Positions 24,931 to 36,935 of a stretch of 64,000 nt of DNA are shown in pieces (position 1 is the first letter of the stretch; each line of letters begins with the position of its first letter). The DNA lies in NCBI GenBank assembly GCA_918026815.1, contig CAKJVC010000187.1, positions 157,067 to 221,066 on the forward strand. The letters run 5' to 3'. Under the pieces are notes generated by a model. That model saw only the letters and a list, made by a program, of their open reading frames with translations. It was not told the DNA's origin and did not search any database. This DNA comes from Chalara sp. BL73 (taxonomy: Eukaryota > Ascomycota > Leotiomycetes > Helotiales). Both the position numbers and the translations under genes were made by a program.

Positions 24931-25931
24931 TCAAACCTCTTCCATTTGCCCCGCTGGTTCTTGATCATCGTCATCCCCAAAGCTGCCCACGGATGACATA
25001 TCGTCATCGTCGTCTGATTCTGCTCCTGCTTCATCTGCGGCTTCCTTACTGGCATATTTTGTCACATATTCTACTCAATTCTCAATAAATGATCACGTAT
25101 ATCCGCGCTAGAGGATCACCTACCCTTAACCTTTGCCTCATAGCTCTTCGGCTCTCGCATTAACAGCGCAGCGGCTTCACCATTCAAAGGATCTGTGGGA
25201 TTTGGGTATCGCAGGAGCTGTGGCAAAAAGACCTCGAAAATGTTGATCATATCGAACATTGGCGACCAAGTTTGGTTAATAACATCGAGACAGACGGAGC
25301 CCGACCTAATGGGATGTTAGTACTCGTTGATTATAGCAGAGAAAGACATACAACTCGTCGATATTTGGGTGAAAGATGCGGTTGACAAAGCCAATGCTTG
25401 GTGATTTGTATGGGTACTGATCTGGCAGCTCAACATGTACTTTCCACAACCCTCCTTGGAATGGAGCTGCACCAAGTCAGTTTATTGAGCTTCATTATGC
25501 GCTGACATACTGACTTTCTTCAGGACCCTTGAAGCGGACGTAGAACTCTTGCCTATCTCATTGTATGAGTGCCGTGAGTCAACCTCGAGCAAATAGGGGA
25601 TATACACTGAAATAGCATTAGTATGCAATCAAGTCCATGGCTCGAAAACGAGTTTGACTCACTATTATCATTGACTAGAGTAACCTCATAGTCGCTCATA
25701 AGCCTGGCGGAAACGTAAGCATCAACAAAGTCGCCACAGTGTTCTGCGGCAGTAGGAAAGAGCATACATCCTAAACACATCATTAGCCAAAGCCCCGACT
25801 TTCAATAAGTACATCTTTCAACTCACTTCATGACCTATGTAAGCGAAATATAGTTAGCATACTCTCCTCTTGAAAGTACATGGTGAGGGGAAAGTTACAT
25901 CTGTCTCGATGCGACGTCGTGGACTTGACAT
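24931..25931 (-). CDS. UBC8: Ubiquitin-conjugating enzyme E2, Ubc8/UBE2H type
   Basis: An E2 that accepts ubiquitin from E1 on a catalytic cysteine; in yeast Ubc8 works with the GID/CTLH ligase on gluconeogenic enzymes. Eight exons fit: 25931-25899, 25834-25827 (8 nt), 25703-25663, 25606 (1 nt), 25552-25515, 25466-25352, 25305-25124 and 25070-24931. They sum to 185 residues plus stop. Visible are [23 protein letters not shown], the [20 protein letters not shown] core with catalytic Cys84, and [18 protein letters not shown]. The C-terminal tail is acidic (a run of five Asp), as in UBE2H. Without the single-nucleotide exon the conserved NDNMQEFYV segment cannot be read in frame from the well-formed upstream intron. 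Every other junction is canonical GT-AG. UBC8 is divergent from panB. Confidence 0.95.
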
Positions 25932-26883
25932 CTTGGTTCTTCTTTTTTAGTTATTGCCTGAGGTGCGTTGGGCTTCTTCGCCTGAGACTTTGTTGACTAG
26001 ATTTAGAGATGTGTGATGCGCCGGAGAAGTGAAAGAGCAGAGGAGGGGCGTTGAGTTGACGTTGGAGCGCCAGGGGAGTCAAGTGTTATCGCACGATAAG
26101 CGTCGGCAGACCACCGGGACTTGCCGAGTTCGGAACTCCCAAAGTGATTTCAATGTTGGGAAGGATAGTTGGGCCAGGCTGACTTTATATCGAAAAGGAC
26201 ATCTCAGATAATGTGAGTATGTTGATAGAAGACTGTTCTTGACTTATTGTTGTTTCTAGAGTTGACGTGACATCCGAGAAGGCAGCAGTAAAACGAAGGT
26301 GTGATTCCGTGGCCCAGTGACTACTTAGTCACAATCACATATGAAGTTACAAAGAAAATCTAGTCATTTACGTTTTGAGGTGCTTGTAACTCAAAGAAAT
26401 AACCAAATAGTAGTACTGTACCCGAAATAAGAATGAGGTTTAAATACAGCTTCATTAACTAAAGTAGATGGAGGTGAGCAAGAAGTAATATCCACCGAAA
26501 CCAACTCATCGCAAAGCAAATTTATTATTGATGAGTGAATGCCTTATCCTGTCATTACGAAACTTGAGCAGGGTATATAGATTCCAGGCAAAAGTCCCTA
26601 ATAACTATTTGACATCAGACGTATAAAGGACACAAGGCTGACGGTCAAAAGAACCTGAAAGCCCGGAAGGGGCTTAGGCAAGGCACGTTGCTCATCCCTG
26701 TCATCCCGAGGTGCGGTTTTTCGGTTGAAAGCCAGTATGAGATTTGCTGCGTATCCCCTCTCACGACCACAATTGAATAAAAATCTCATCTCAGCTCGGA
26801 AGAGTCATGGCTTTCAAAATAAAGTACATACATGGTCTCACGTCAATCATCCATCATATCAACCATCCCCACCAATTGTCGCC
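25932..26883. promoter_or_regulatory. Divergent promoter region, UBC8 / panB
   Basis: About 950 bases between the start codons of UBC8 (minus) and panB (plus) must hold both promoters and leaders. The panB frame is open upstream to 26725, and an in-frame ATG at 26737 could extend the protein by 49 residues. No discrete regulatory motif stands out to me. Confidence 0.45.
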
Positions 26884-27951
26884 ATGCCGCCATCAGCCTC
26901 CACCATGAAAGTAGCTCGTGCTCTTTTGTCACGATATCCTAGAACTGCTTCTCTTGCTGTCAAACCTTTGTTGTCGCGATGTCAGGCTAGGCAAAGCTCA
27001 CATTCCCCGATGGGAGCTTCCTCTACCAGCCAGCGGAAAAAGATCACACTTGGCACGCTGCAGTCGCTCTACAGCAAGGGTGAGCCAATTACTGTGATGA
27101 CCGCCCATGACTTTCCTAGCGGTCACGTCGCAGATGCTGCTGGCATGGAAATTGTACTAGTCGGTGATAGTCTCGCCATGGTAGCACTCGGAATGGATGA
27201 CACCAGTGAAGTGCTTATAGAAGAGATGCTTTTGCATTGTCGATCAGTATCTCGAGCCGTGAAATCTGCGTTCACGGTAGGTATCTAAATAGCTCTTTCC
27301 ATGTCCCAAGCTGATATTGTAACTCAGGTCGGTGATCTTCCGATGGGATCATACGAAATAGCGCCGACGCAAGCTTTAGAGTCAGCCATAAGGTTCATAA
27401 AAGAGGGTCGTGTACAAGGCGTGAAGCTTGAAGGTGGCGCGGAAATGGCCCCTACAATCAAGACAATCACAACTGCTGGGATCCCAGTGCTCGGCCATGT
27501 CGGACTCACTCCTCAACGACAGAATGCCCTTGGTGGTTTTCGCGTACAAGGGAAAACAGCAGCGAGTGCTCTGAAAGTCTTTGAAGACGCAGTCGCGGTC
27601 CAGAACGCCGGCGCATTTGCCATGGTCGTAGAAGCAGTACCGGCAGAAGTGGCAGCCCTTATCACCAAGAAGCTCTCCATTCCAACCATAAGTATTGGTG
27701 CCGGAAATGGATGTTCGGGACAAGTACTTGTGCAGATCGATATGACAGGAAACTTCCCACCTGGTCGCTTCATTCCGAAGTTTGTCAAACAATATGGAAA
27801 CGTATATAGCGAAAGCTTGAAGGCGATTGAGGCGTATCGAAAAGAAACGAAGAGCCGTGCATACCCTGCGCCGGAACATACATATCCGATATCGAAGGCC
27901 GAGTTGGAAGAATTTGAGCATATATTGGAAGGAAAGGAGTTCACTTCATAG
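26884..27951 (+). CDS. panB: 3-methyl-2-oxobutanoate hydroxymethyltransferase (ketopantoate hydroxymethyltransferase)
   Basis: PanB transfers a hydroxymethyl group from methylene-tetrahydrofolate to 2-oxoisovalerate, the first committed step of pantothenate and CoA synthesis. Exons 26884-27276 and 27328-27951 give 338 residues. The N-terminal 40 residues are rich in Arg, Ser and Ala without acidic residues (MKVARALLSRYPRTASLAVK), a likely mitochondrial presequence. The TIM-barrel core starts at ITLGTLQSLYSKGEPITVMT. Family motifs include EIVLVGDSLAMVALG, VGDLPMGSYE, KLEGGAEMAP, GHVGLTPQ, VVEAVPAE and ISIGAGNGCSGQVLV. The start was set at the ATG that opens the presequence; an upstream in-frame ATG at 26737 is a less likely alternative. 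The short intron sits right before the VGDLP motif. Confidence 0.95.
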
Positions 27952-28116
27952 AGCGATTTGCTTCGGAGGCCCTCATTGTTCCCTACATTTGATCATAGAA
28001 GTGCTTTCTGGCGTTCCTGTAGGCGGCAAGCGTACTTCAAGGCAATTGTATACCAATAGTAAATCCATGTTCCAAACATATGTAGTTATCTCATCGTAAA
28101 CCATCCTCACAACGTC

Positions 28117-28697
28117 TCATCCGAACGCAGGCGTCATCGAGTAGCTGACCACAAGCTGATCCCTTGAGTCCTTGAAGCACTATCCCCCTATTAACAGCCT
28201 CCAACTAATAGAGAAAGGTACTCACCCCATGTAAGTTCCCAACAACCTCATCCAACGCCGGCGCAAAGCTACTATTCACATATAAGAACACTCCCTGCTC
28301 TTGCCCAACCCTTAAAGTCCTTCTTAAGTAGGACACTACCTGCTCGAACCGTTGCGTACTGCTGATCTTGCACACATTCCTACTTAAGGCGGGAGCAGCA
28401 CCAACTGCCATATCATAATGTTAGTACCATTCATGGGGATGACAGAGCTATCTAGGTGCAAAGGCAACTCTCTTAGCAAAATAAAATAGAGAGGCTTGTG
28501 ATAGAGTAGATATGAAAAATGAGCCTACCAGGCACAAATCTAACGGTGATTTTCTGCAAAGGATATGTTCCAGCTGCAGCTAAGGCTGAGGCTGCGTCGC
28601 GAGGCAGGTTGGTGAGGAGGACGGAACCCGCTAGGTCGAGAGGGAGGTCATCTGGTGGTAGGTCAGAGTCGGGGATTGCTGGTGAGGTAGTGGACAT
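28117..28697 (-). CDS. ATG12: Ubiquitin-like autophagy protein Atg12
   Basis: Atg12 is conjugated through its C-terminal glycine to Atg5, and the conjugate, with Atg16, promotes Atg8 lipidation during autophagosome formation. Exons 28697-28529, 28404-28226 and 28179-28117 give 136 residues. A short acidic/Pro-rich N-terminus precedes the ubiquitin fold, which starts at [13 protein letters not shown]. The segment [21 protein letters not shown] matches the family's FLYVNxxFAP motif. The protein ends SYSMTPAFG with the required terminal Gly136 directly before the stop. The three frames join only through the inferred introns. The chosen start gives a normal-sized fungal Atg12. Confidence 0.94.
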
Positions 28698-29098
28698 CTT
28701 GTTGTTTAATCGTTTGGTGGTTCGAAGGGAAGTAGGAAATGAGAGATGAGAAGTGGTTTTGTACAAGGCTGAGGTGACGTTTGACGGTGCCAAGACAGGT
28801 ACTTTCTGATTAAAATATCCTTCCAGATAGAAGTAGGCAATGCTGAGAAGGCATTCGAGAGTATTGCTTCTATCTAAACACGTTCGATAATTTGGTATTT
28901 GAGGTGATTTTACGTACACTCATTTTTAAATGAGTCTGCAGAGATCTCTTTACAACGTTGCAACAGAACCATTGTCCCAACTGAGACAGCACAATTCTAC
29001 TTACCCTGTTACAGCATCACCGCATAGGCTCATTCTACCAACCAGTGATACATAAATTTTACAGCTATAGTACATGTCTATAATACACAATATTATCC
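28698..29098. other. Spacer: ATG12 promoter and ICP55 3' region
   Basis: The 400 bases between the ATG12 start and the ICP55 stop, both genes on the minus strand, must hold the ATG12 promoter and the ICP55 3' UTR and terminator. No other gene is seen. Confidence 0.5.
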
Positions 29099-30706
29099 CT
29101 ATCTGCGTAAAGCCTCAATGTCCACTACCTCTTTAACAGCTTCCGTTGTTAAGATGAGAGGCGAATCGTCCTGAACACACACGCTATCCTCGATCCGTAT
29201 CCCTATTCCCCTAAAATGCTCAGGCCATCGTGAGTCATCTGGAACATATATCCCTGGCTCAACAGTCACGACATGGCCTGCCTTTAACGGCACTGCCCGA
29301 GAGTACCCAGGGCAGTCATGCACATCCAATCCAATATAATGGCCAACGTGATGAGGAAACAAGATATCTAGCGCGTTCCCTGACATATCGAAGCCGAGCT
29401 GCTTCAAACCCTCTTTCAATCCATGTTCCGTGACATGGTGAAGTTTGTCTAAAGTCATGTTGGCGCTTTCTCTGCATAATGAGACAGTACTTCTTTGAAC
29501 TCTCAGAATTGTCTCATACAGATCTCGCTGAGGGTCCGAGAACTTTCCAGATATTGGCCAAGATCGAGTGATATCTGTGATGTAACCTCCATATTGTCCT
29601 CCAGCATCAACCAAAACGATCTCTCCGTCTCTTAGAACCTCATCGTTCCGCACGTAATGTATTCTCAGCGCATTTCTCCCGCCTGCTACAACTGGGACAT
29701 AAGCTTCTGCCTCGCAACCTCCTATCTTAAAGTCATAATCCAAAAATATCCTAAGATCCTTTTCTTTCGTCCACTGCCGCCTCATGGCATTCGTGAAAGA
29801 TCTCCCTGAGATCCGACCTGCCATCCGCATATTAGCTATCTCTGCTTCGCTCTTGACTACTCTAAGCTCATTCATGAAGGGCTTTAAAGGCTTGATCTTG
29901 CTGTCCTTTATCATCTTTTGGAAGTCATTGGAAGGCACGTCTTGGTTTTTGAAGAACGCAGAATACCCGGACTTGGAACTTTTCACTATGTCTGTATAGA
30001 CCTCGCTAGCCGATGCTATTATGGGAGGAAGTAGCGTGGGTAGGTCAACGATACTACTAGCCTATGGCAGAATCAGCACGTATAGATTATGTCGAACATA
30101 GGGATAAAGCAACCTCGTCAGCATTAAACACATCCATTGCCGCTCTCTCACCGGATCGTGCACCATCCCATTGTTCAGCCTTGGCGTCTTTCGGGCGGAC
30201 GAAAAGGTGGAACACATATTCGTGGGAATCGCCGACTCTTTGTATCACTGCTACCGACTCTGGCTCATTGAAGCCTGTGAGATAGAAGAAGTTCGAGTCC
30301 TGATGAAACTCATAAAACACAGAGCCGGATCTATACTTGGTATTCGAGGATGCTATAATTGCAATTCCGTTGGGTGACAGGCTCGCAGCAAGCCTTGCTC
30401 TCCGGTCTGCATATTCCTGCGCAGTGATTCCTGGTGTCACTAGACCATTCGGTTAGTTGTTGTTGTGCTGATTATGAGCAACCTACCTTCGCCAGCCCTC
30501 AGAAGATGAGGATGAGTTTCATGCACAGGCTGTCCAAATTGAAGTTCGGCGGCAGATATGGAAGCATAATTTCGTGCTTGCGAGAAGGCATCAATAGTTT
30601 TCGTAGTATTGATTGGTGATGCTAGAAATTTTGTGGCGGGGTAGAACGACCGCGATGATATTATTGCCCTCTGCAATCGCTGCCACGGGGCATTTCTCAA
30701 CTTCAT
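29099..30706 (-). CDS. ICP55: Mitochondrial intermediate cleaving peptidase, M24 aminopeptidase P family (Icp55)
   Basis: Icp55 removes one residue from some mitochondrial precursors after MPP cleavage, stabilising them against N-end degradation. Exons 30706-30487, 30439-30114 and 30061-29099 give 502 residues. The N-terminus is basic and hydroxylated (MKLRNAPWQRLQRAIISSR), a mitochondrial targeting signal. The aminopeptidase P N-domain begins at TPGITAQEYADRRARLA and contains FYYLTG-like FFYLTGFNEPES. The M24 metal ligands are visible: two Asp in VDAGGQYGGYITDITRSWP, His in HHVGHYIGLDVHD, Glu in VEPGIYV and Glu in IRIEDSV. The second intron uses a slightly weak GTTGCT donor. Cytosolic aminopeptidase P paralogues are an alternative, but the leader and overall layout favour Icp55. 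Confidence 0.93.
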
Positions 30707-30803
30707 ATTAATGATGATCCTCCTTCTTTGCAGATATACTTCCTCATTATTTATTATTCATGATTGATGGCTAAGGTCCATAATACATGGTCGTGTGTTG
30801 ATA

Positions 30804-31028
30804 TTACCGTTTTGAGCCTCCTTCGGCCGCTAGCTTGGTTGCCGTCGTGAGGCACGCCCAGCCCCAATCGCGTTCTGATGGACCCACATCAACAAAAGCT
30901 TCCTCCCAAACATCCCCAAGCTCTCCAGGACATCTTTGATTCACCAGCAAATAATACTCCCACCACGTTCCTTGACTTGTGTACTTCGCGAACCACTTAT
31001 ACTGCCATCTCGAGCACCAATTATCCAT
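30804..31028 (-). CDS. Small Trp-rich hypothetical protein, 74 aa
   Basis: Not recognised. An ATG with good context (aagATGG) opens a 74-codon frame with eight Trp, clustered at the start (NWCSRWQYKWF) and middle (GTWWEYY). Two or three Cys are present, with no signal peptide or membrane span. It sits between the ICP55 start and the divergent DBF4 start, in the space expected for their promoters. That density of Trp is unusual for a chance frame, yet without homologues I cannot exclude chance. It may be a conserved fungal micro-protein. Confidence 0.4.
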   Translation of the reverse strand: MDNWCSRWQYKWFAKYTSQGTWWEYYLLVNQRCPGELGDVWEEAFVDVGPSERDWGWACLTTATKLAAEGGSKR

Positions 31029-31142
31029 CTTAATGTCTTTATGAGGCTCGACTGAGGCACGCGACTGGACACGGTGAACACAGGTTCACCCCACTCCTTT
31101 TCAAACTCAATTCAGCTGTCAGAGTAGTGATTATCACTTCAT

Positions 31143-33207
31143 ATGGCAGCTATATCACTATCACCGCTACCACTCAGTCTATCCGCAATGTCGAGCAGAA
31201 GAGTGCCCCTTTCCAACAACCCTAATGCAGCAAATTCACCATATAGACAAGCGGTAGCAGCCGGAGTTGCTTCCAAACAAAAGCGTTCTTATGCTACCAT
31301 ACAACGTGAAGAAAACTATGGCCAGCCGCCCCCAGCTAAGAAGCAGATGTTAGACGCTGAACAGTCTCTGCGAACTCCCCCCCGCCAACAGTCATCACAA
31401 TACTCTGCTGAAGGTCGGGCAGTCACTCGGCATGTCAATCCTTCCCAGTCATCTTTGAACCAAACTCGTGTGCCAGTCCGAGAAAGACCGCTCAAACGAA
31501 CGGTTATACAAAGAGCTACTAGAGAATCACAAGAAACGACAGAATCGGTCCTTGCGTGGCAGAAACATTACAAGAAAGTCTTTCCAACATATGTCTTCTA
31601 CTTTGAGACCGTCTCTGATGACGTTCGTCATAAATATGCAAAGCAGGTAGTTAGTCTGGGCGCAGTAAGTTACACCTGAGTTGTGCTGGTATCAAAACTA
31701 AAACGCGTCACAGCGAGTGGAAAAGTTCTTCTCACATGAGGTCACTCACGTCATAACTACTAGAAGCATCCCGCCCGAGATAAAAGAACCCTCGGCACCA
31801 TCATCTACGACCAATGAATCCCAATCTGAAAGCGGGAACTCACAAACTATTAACCCCTCATTGCTGGAAAGATCATCCGAGACAGTTGGGGCTTCGGATT
31901 CATTTGGACCAAAGGGAAAGTTTACATTTGAAGCCCCCTTGAGCAGAAGACTTGCAGCTCCGGGACATGATCAGGAGGTCAAAAGACAGCAAAGCCGAAA
32001 TGCAGATGTCTTGTATAAGGCCAGGTCATTGCAGATGAAGATATGGGCCCTGGAAAAGTTGCAGCGTATTATACAAGGCCTTTCCACACCTGATAGCACT
32101 CAAGCACTACATGGACACAATACACGGAGCAACGCAGTTCAAGATGCGTCCATTACATCTCGAACAGCTCGTGGAGCCGACTTATCTCAGCTTTTACGAG
32201 ATGAGCGAATCAATGGACCCTCTGACCGAGATCCAACTGTTGCCACCAAAGAGATTAACCATTTCAAAGGGTTTTTCATATATATTCATGATATCGACGA
32301 GAGACAAAAGCCAATCATGGCCCGTGAATATACCAAGGTGGCCGATAAGGAGAGAGGAGACTGGCCGCAGTTCCGTAGTGTTGCTAACGGAAAATGCCCG
32401 TTTGTTGAAGATGAATCTAGCAGGAAAGAGGCTGAAAGGGAGGCAGCCCGTTTGCAGAAGCAACAAAATGCAGCACCCAGAACACGATCTGCAGCAGCTG
32501 GAGAGCCACGCATGCAACCACCAAGACCCATGACTGGGAAGAGGACTTTGAGCGAGATGACCGATGGGTCAAACCGAAATGCTGCTGCTTCGTCCAAGCA
32601 AGCTGACCCAGTCGATTTAACACGAGAGTCATCTTCTAAGGGGCAACAGAATGCATTCATTAGCCGTGCCGGTGGCGGAGCTCGACTCTATGCTGGGGAA
32701 CCAGTTGCTTCAGGGGTTCAGCCTTCCAACATAACGTCAGCTATCCGATCTCAGATGATATCATCAACAGCCGCTCAGCCTGGGGCAAAAGCTGGAACAA
32801 ACAAAGAGATCCATGGACTTCAACGAAAGGTATTGGAGAAGAATAGCGGTGGCCCTGGGTCTTTTGGTCAAGTGAATAGCCACCGTACAAATGAAAGCAC
32901 TGCTACTATTGCGAAAAGAAAGCAAGGAAAGCTCAATCTCATCGAAGAGGATGCTGACCCCTCCGAAGCTGAGGAGAGTGTTAGGAATGCCGAGGCAGCT
33001 CGCAAAGCGAAAGCAGTCCAACAGAGAAAGGCAGAGAAGCGTGATCCTAAACCAGGATACTGCGAGAACTGCCAGGACAAGTTTGAAGATTTTGATGAGC
33101 ATGTCTTGTCGCGAAAGCATCGAAAATTTGCTGAAAGGACTGAAAATTGGAAGGAATTGGATGATCTCTTGAACAAGCTGGCGCGGCCTATCCGTGTTCG
33201 AGATTAG
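31143..33207 (+). CDS. DBF4: Regulatory subunit of Cdc7 kinase (Dbf4 / NimO)
   Basis: Dbf4 binds and activates Cdc7 so that the kinase (DDK) phosphorylates MCM and fires replication origins. Exons 31143-31664 and 31714-33207 give 671 residues. The N-terminus (SSRRVPLSNNPNAANSPYR) resembles Aspergillus NimO. A BRCT-like region spans the intron (AWQKHYKKVFPTYVFYFETV then VEKFFSHEVTHVITTR). Motif M-like sequence follows (NHFKGFFIYIHDID). The middle is disordered and basic. The Dbf4 zinc finger (motif C) lies near 624-645: CENC followed by HVLSRKH. The ATG at 31188 (MSSRRVPLS) is an equally good start. Confidence 0.94.
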
Positions 33208-36200
33208 GTCTGTGTTCGATTCGTCGCTGCCTGGTCTCTCAGTATCGACATTGAAAGCCGCAGCTCATCTACCTTCTCCTTACCAGACTCTGAGTTTGGG
33301 AGCGACTTTTCTTGTTGAGATCACCTTGGACACAACCTAACACTTGGACTCAACAAAGTAATCTTATTCAATTTTGGCGGCGTCTCGGAGCAGGAGTCCT
33401 GTACGATTCGGTGGTGACTTTCACTTCTTCGGCTTTGCACTAGTAGGTAGTTCCTCGCTGCATTTCAGCCTGGCTTGCGTGCATTTAAGGAGAGGAGCGG
33501 ACATTTGGGAGGTTAGCATTTACATAGGCGCCTTAAATGTCGGCAGCGTTATGTGCAGTACGATTTATGATCTGATAGGCTAGCATGTTATATAGCTGAA
33601 TCAGATAATTTTACATTATACCACAAGGTTTCAGGCAATGCTCAGGTTGTGATGATTGTTGACATCTGCATTGGTTTATAAAAGGGGTGATCTCGCTTAG
33701 ACCTAGAACCACGATTAAGGGGCTCTCCTGACTCAGGTATGTTGAAGTATCACTGATCCAGTTCAGATATGTTATTACCGAGGCTCCAAATCCTGAACAA
33801 AGGGTCAGAACACGTTCTTTCAAGCCATCTTACCCACCATCCGATAAGACACATCCATTTCCACCAAGAACCTATCGTTGCCTTACTTAGGATAGTCTCC
33901 ACCGGGGCGACTCCCTGACTCACGCCGTTCCCCACCTTTCCCTTCCGCTAACACTGACTGCACTGTAAATGATTCCGCGACTTTTCCCTCCGGGTGCACT
34001 GACGAAAATACCTGAGATGTGGAGATGGGCGGCTGAACTCAGGCACACGAGTACTTGCATGTATCATAATCTCAAAGCGCAAAGCCCCCCTTCACCTCTC
34101 ACGTGGCATCACAACCGTAACGTAGTTTTACCTAGCAAGTTTTTTTTTTTTTTCGGAGCTGCCGCGTGTGGCGCCATCCAGACCCCGAGCTGTGTGTGGC
34201 GTTTTCCAATTCAAAACGTGCACCAGGAACGGGCGTTCGCTTTACCTTCTACTTATTGTTTATTTTTTGGAGTGATACTCCGTTTGGCGAACCACACACC
34301 GCCCCTACAGCAGCAATAAGCTTTCCCACCTTCTCGGCTCTCTTGCCGTGCAAAAACCTTACTGTACCTTTCGTGCGTAGCGTTGTGCTTTTCCCACAAA
34401 ACTTGACAAGACGCGCTACAGCAGAAGCTCGAAACCTTGAAGGAGACTAGAAAAAAAAAGGGGGTTTCTGCGCAACAGAAAATACTAAAAGGCGCGGCCC
34501 GGTAATGGCGCGGAACATACAGTAGGGCTCAAGTAGTGGTTTTGCTGTTCCGTACGTATCCTCTTCGGTTTTTAATGGCACAGGTAAAGTTTTGGTGTCT
34601 TGCCATCTGTCTCTTTTTTTTTTTTTTTTCCCTTTCTCCTAGCGTTCGTTTTAGGCTCTGAGGTGCGTTGTGCGTGGGGAGAGGGGAGAAAGCGCTTCCA
34701 TGCGGTTTCTAGAAGGTTTTGGATGTCTTACAGATTTCATGGTGGGTTTGAAAGAGAGAAAAAAGAGGGGATGCAGGTACACGGGTAATTGGAGGATGCT
34801 TTGTTTGAGATTGAGTGATTGCATGATTGCCACGTGTTTTTGAACGGAAAATAAAATAAGTCGCGGGTTCTGGAATAGGGAGGAGAATCATTCATCGGCA
34901 GGATTCACCCTCATTTCTTTTTGGCCTTCCTTTTGACTGATGACGAGAGAGAGCACGCGAAACGTGCTTTGATTGGCTTTTGGGTGTGTAAGATTTGGGT
35001 CAGAACTCAATCCGACAGCTGTTCGTAGCGGTTCCGGGCTGCCTGAGTCAGCTGAAGGTGTTTAATTAGCATGTTGAATTGGGAGTATATCGATGTTGAT
35101 GTTCTGCCCTATTTGGATGGGGCGAGGTGGTATTCGGTAGACAAGTTCCAAATATAACCCCTTCGTAGCATTTCAATCTGACGTTCCTTTCTGCTGCGTG
35201 GGCGTCAGGGAATTGCGAGATGAAACGACATGGGTGCGTGTCGCGCAAAAGCATGGGATAGGGAGGTGCCGATCGTGGGGATGCGTTGCGCTGTCGCAAT
35301 GGAGATGACTTGATTACCGTTAATGGGTTCACAGCCGAAGCTGGCGCTCGATATTTGCACAGATGCGTCGGGTGGTGATGGAGTCAGATCCTCCTCATAA
35401 GCAGGTTGATGGCACAATGACCCTATACATAGTACATAGCGGGAACGCTCGCATATAGGATTGTTGGTTTTGCTTGTCAGGTTGTTGGATCAAGTCTGAT
35501 TGATGACTACTGTTTATGTAAATGTTCCATTGAGTTTGACCTAGCTTGACGGAATGGGGCGAGGATGTGCAGCAGTCATTTGCAAAGGAGAGGCTTATTG
35601 ACAAGCTAGAGCCAAATCCAGTTCAGGGGGTAGTCATTCTACGTTGTATAAGTCTTTTCTTTTCATCGCCAATGGGATCGGTGTCGGATCTACAGTAAGA
35701 TTTCATGGGCGACACGTTCTGAAACAGATACGAAGTATATTATCTTGTCGAAAGCTTATAGCTGTGGCTGAGGTTGTCAGATTTTAAACTGCACCACGGT
35801 ATCCTTTGTATTACCACAAGGGCGGGGTTGGTGCATATGCAGCTATCAGTGAACAAGAAAAAACAGCTCAGTCGGGTCCTTTGTTACTTTGCAGAAAATA
35901 CCTGGCTTAACTACTATGGAATGGGGAAGAAGGGATATCATATGGGTAACGACACACAAGATAAAAGTCCCTCGGTTAGGGTAAATTTACTCCGCAGATA
36001 AGAGAGTTTCCTGAAGCATCACCATCATCATCATCATCATTATTATTATCATCACTATCAGCACCCTTTGGCTCCCTCCCCTACATAATATAGTTGATGA
36101 ATATGATTCCTCAAATTATTAGGCTTTCGCTCTTGTGGTAATCTGCTCTCCTGTAATAGGCTGAATCTCGAATCCGGGTTGGTGCACCGCAGACTCGCAC

Positions 36201-36935
36201 ACCAGTCAGGCGTCGAACACCGGACTTTGACCATGCCCCCCCATGCCATCGCCATGTGCGCAACCCATGTGCTTCAACGCCTCATTTCTGCGGCCTAACC
36301 ACAATCTGACATACGGCCCAACCTAATTATCTGCGAGGACGGGTTCATAACCAGGTAGAGGTGTCGGGCCAAGCAGCAGGTAATTCTTTCTGACTGCCTG
36401 AGGTGTACAGTAGAGCTTTATTACCTGCTGCATCCCATCCATCCCCTTCAATCCAGCTTGCAGAGTCAGTTGCAAGAAACTGGCTTTGTCCACTATCTCG
36501 ACCAATCTTGCCCGTTCAACCACTCACAATTGATCGGGTTACAGAGGCTTATTCCCAGCCCGGTGCTAACAATTTTCTTAATACTTGGCCACCCGGCTTT
36601 AATACTATGGTAGTTTGAACGGCTCCAGTTCTTTAAAAAGATCTAAGGTTATCCTTGTCGTTTCAAGCCATAAACGAACCAGCCCAAAACCAAGATCCCA
36701 TCTATCGCAACTTCATCCCATTGCACGAACAAAAATCCCACGCACGCCTGTGCAATCAACCTGTTGCGACTTTTCAAGAGCAATCGACATCCGCCATCTC
36801 CTATCGGCCTCGGCTTTTCATCCTCGACGACGAATCTGCTACAGTACTTCTGGGTGCCTCCTTTCGTCGCCTGCATCTCCCTAACGGCATGCCTGCGGGC
36901 AGACAATTTCTTCCAGGCCCTTCGAGTCGTGCATA
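33208..36935. other. Long gene-poor spacer upstream of the STK32-like kinase
   Basis: A 3.7 kb stretch with no gene I can support. It contains long T runs (34140-34153 and 34614-34629), a region around 34.0-34.7 kb with stop-free stretches but no motif, and an ATC/ATT repeat. The last several hundred bases, pyrimidine-rich in part, presumably form the promoter and leader of the kinase at 36936. Confidence 0.5.
36022..36050. repeat. CAT/TAT trinucleotide microsatellite
   Basis: Tandem CAT units pass into TAT units, in the spacer upstream of the STK32-like kinase. Confidence 0.85.

Noticed and set aside
33969..34450. Overlapping plus-strand frames of 94-116 codons
   Set aside because: Several frames are open at once around T runs; no motif, codon pattern or splice logic supports a gene.
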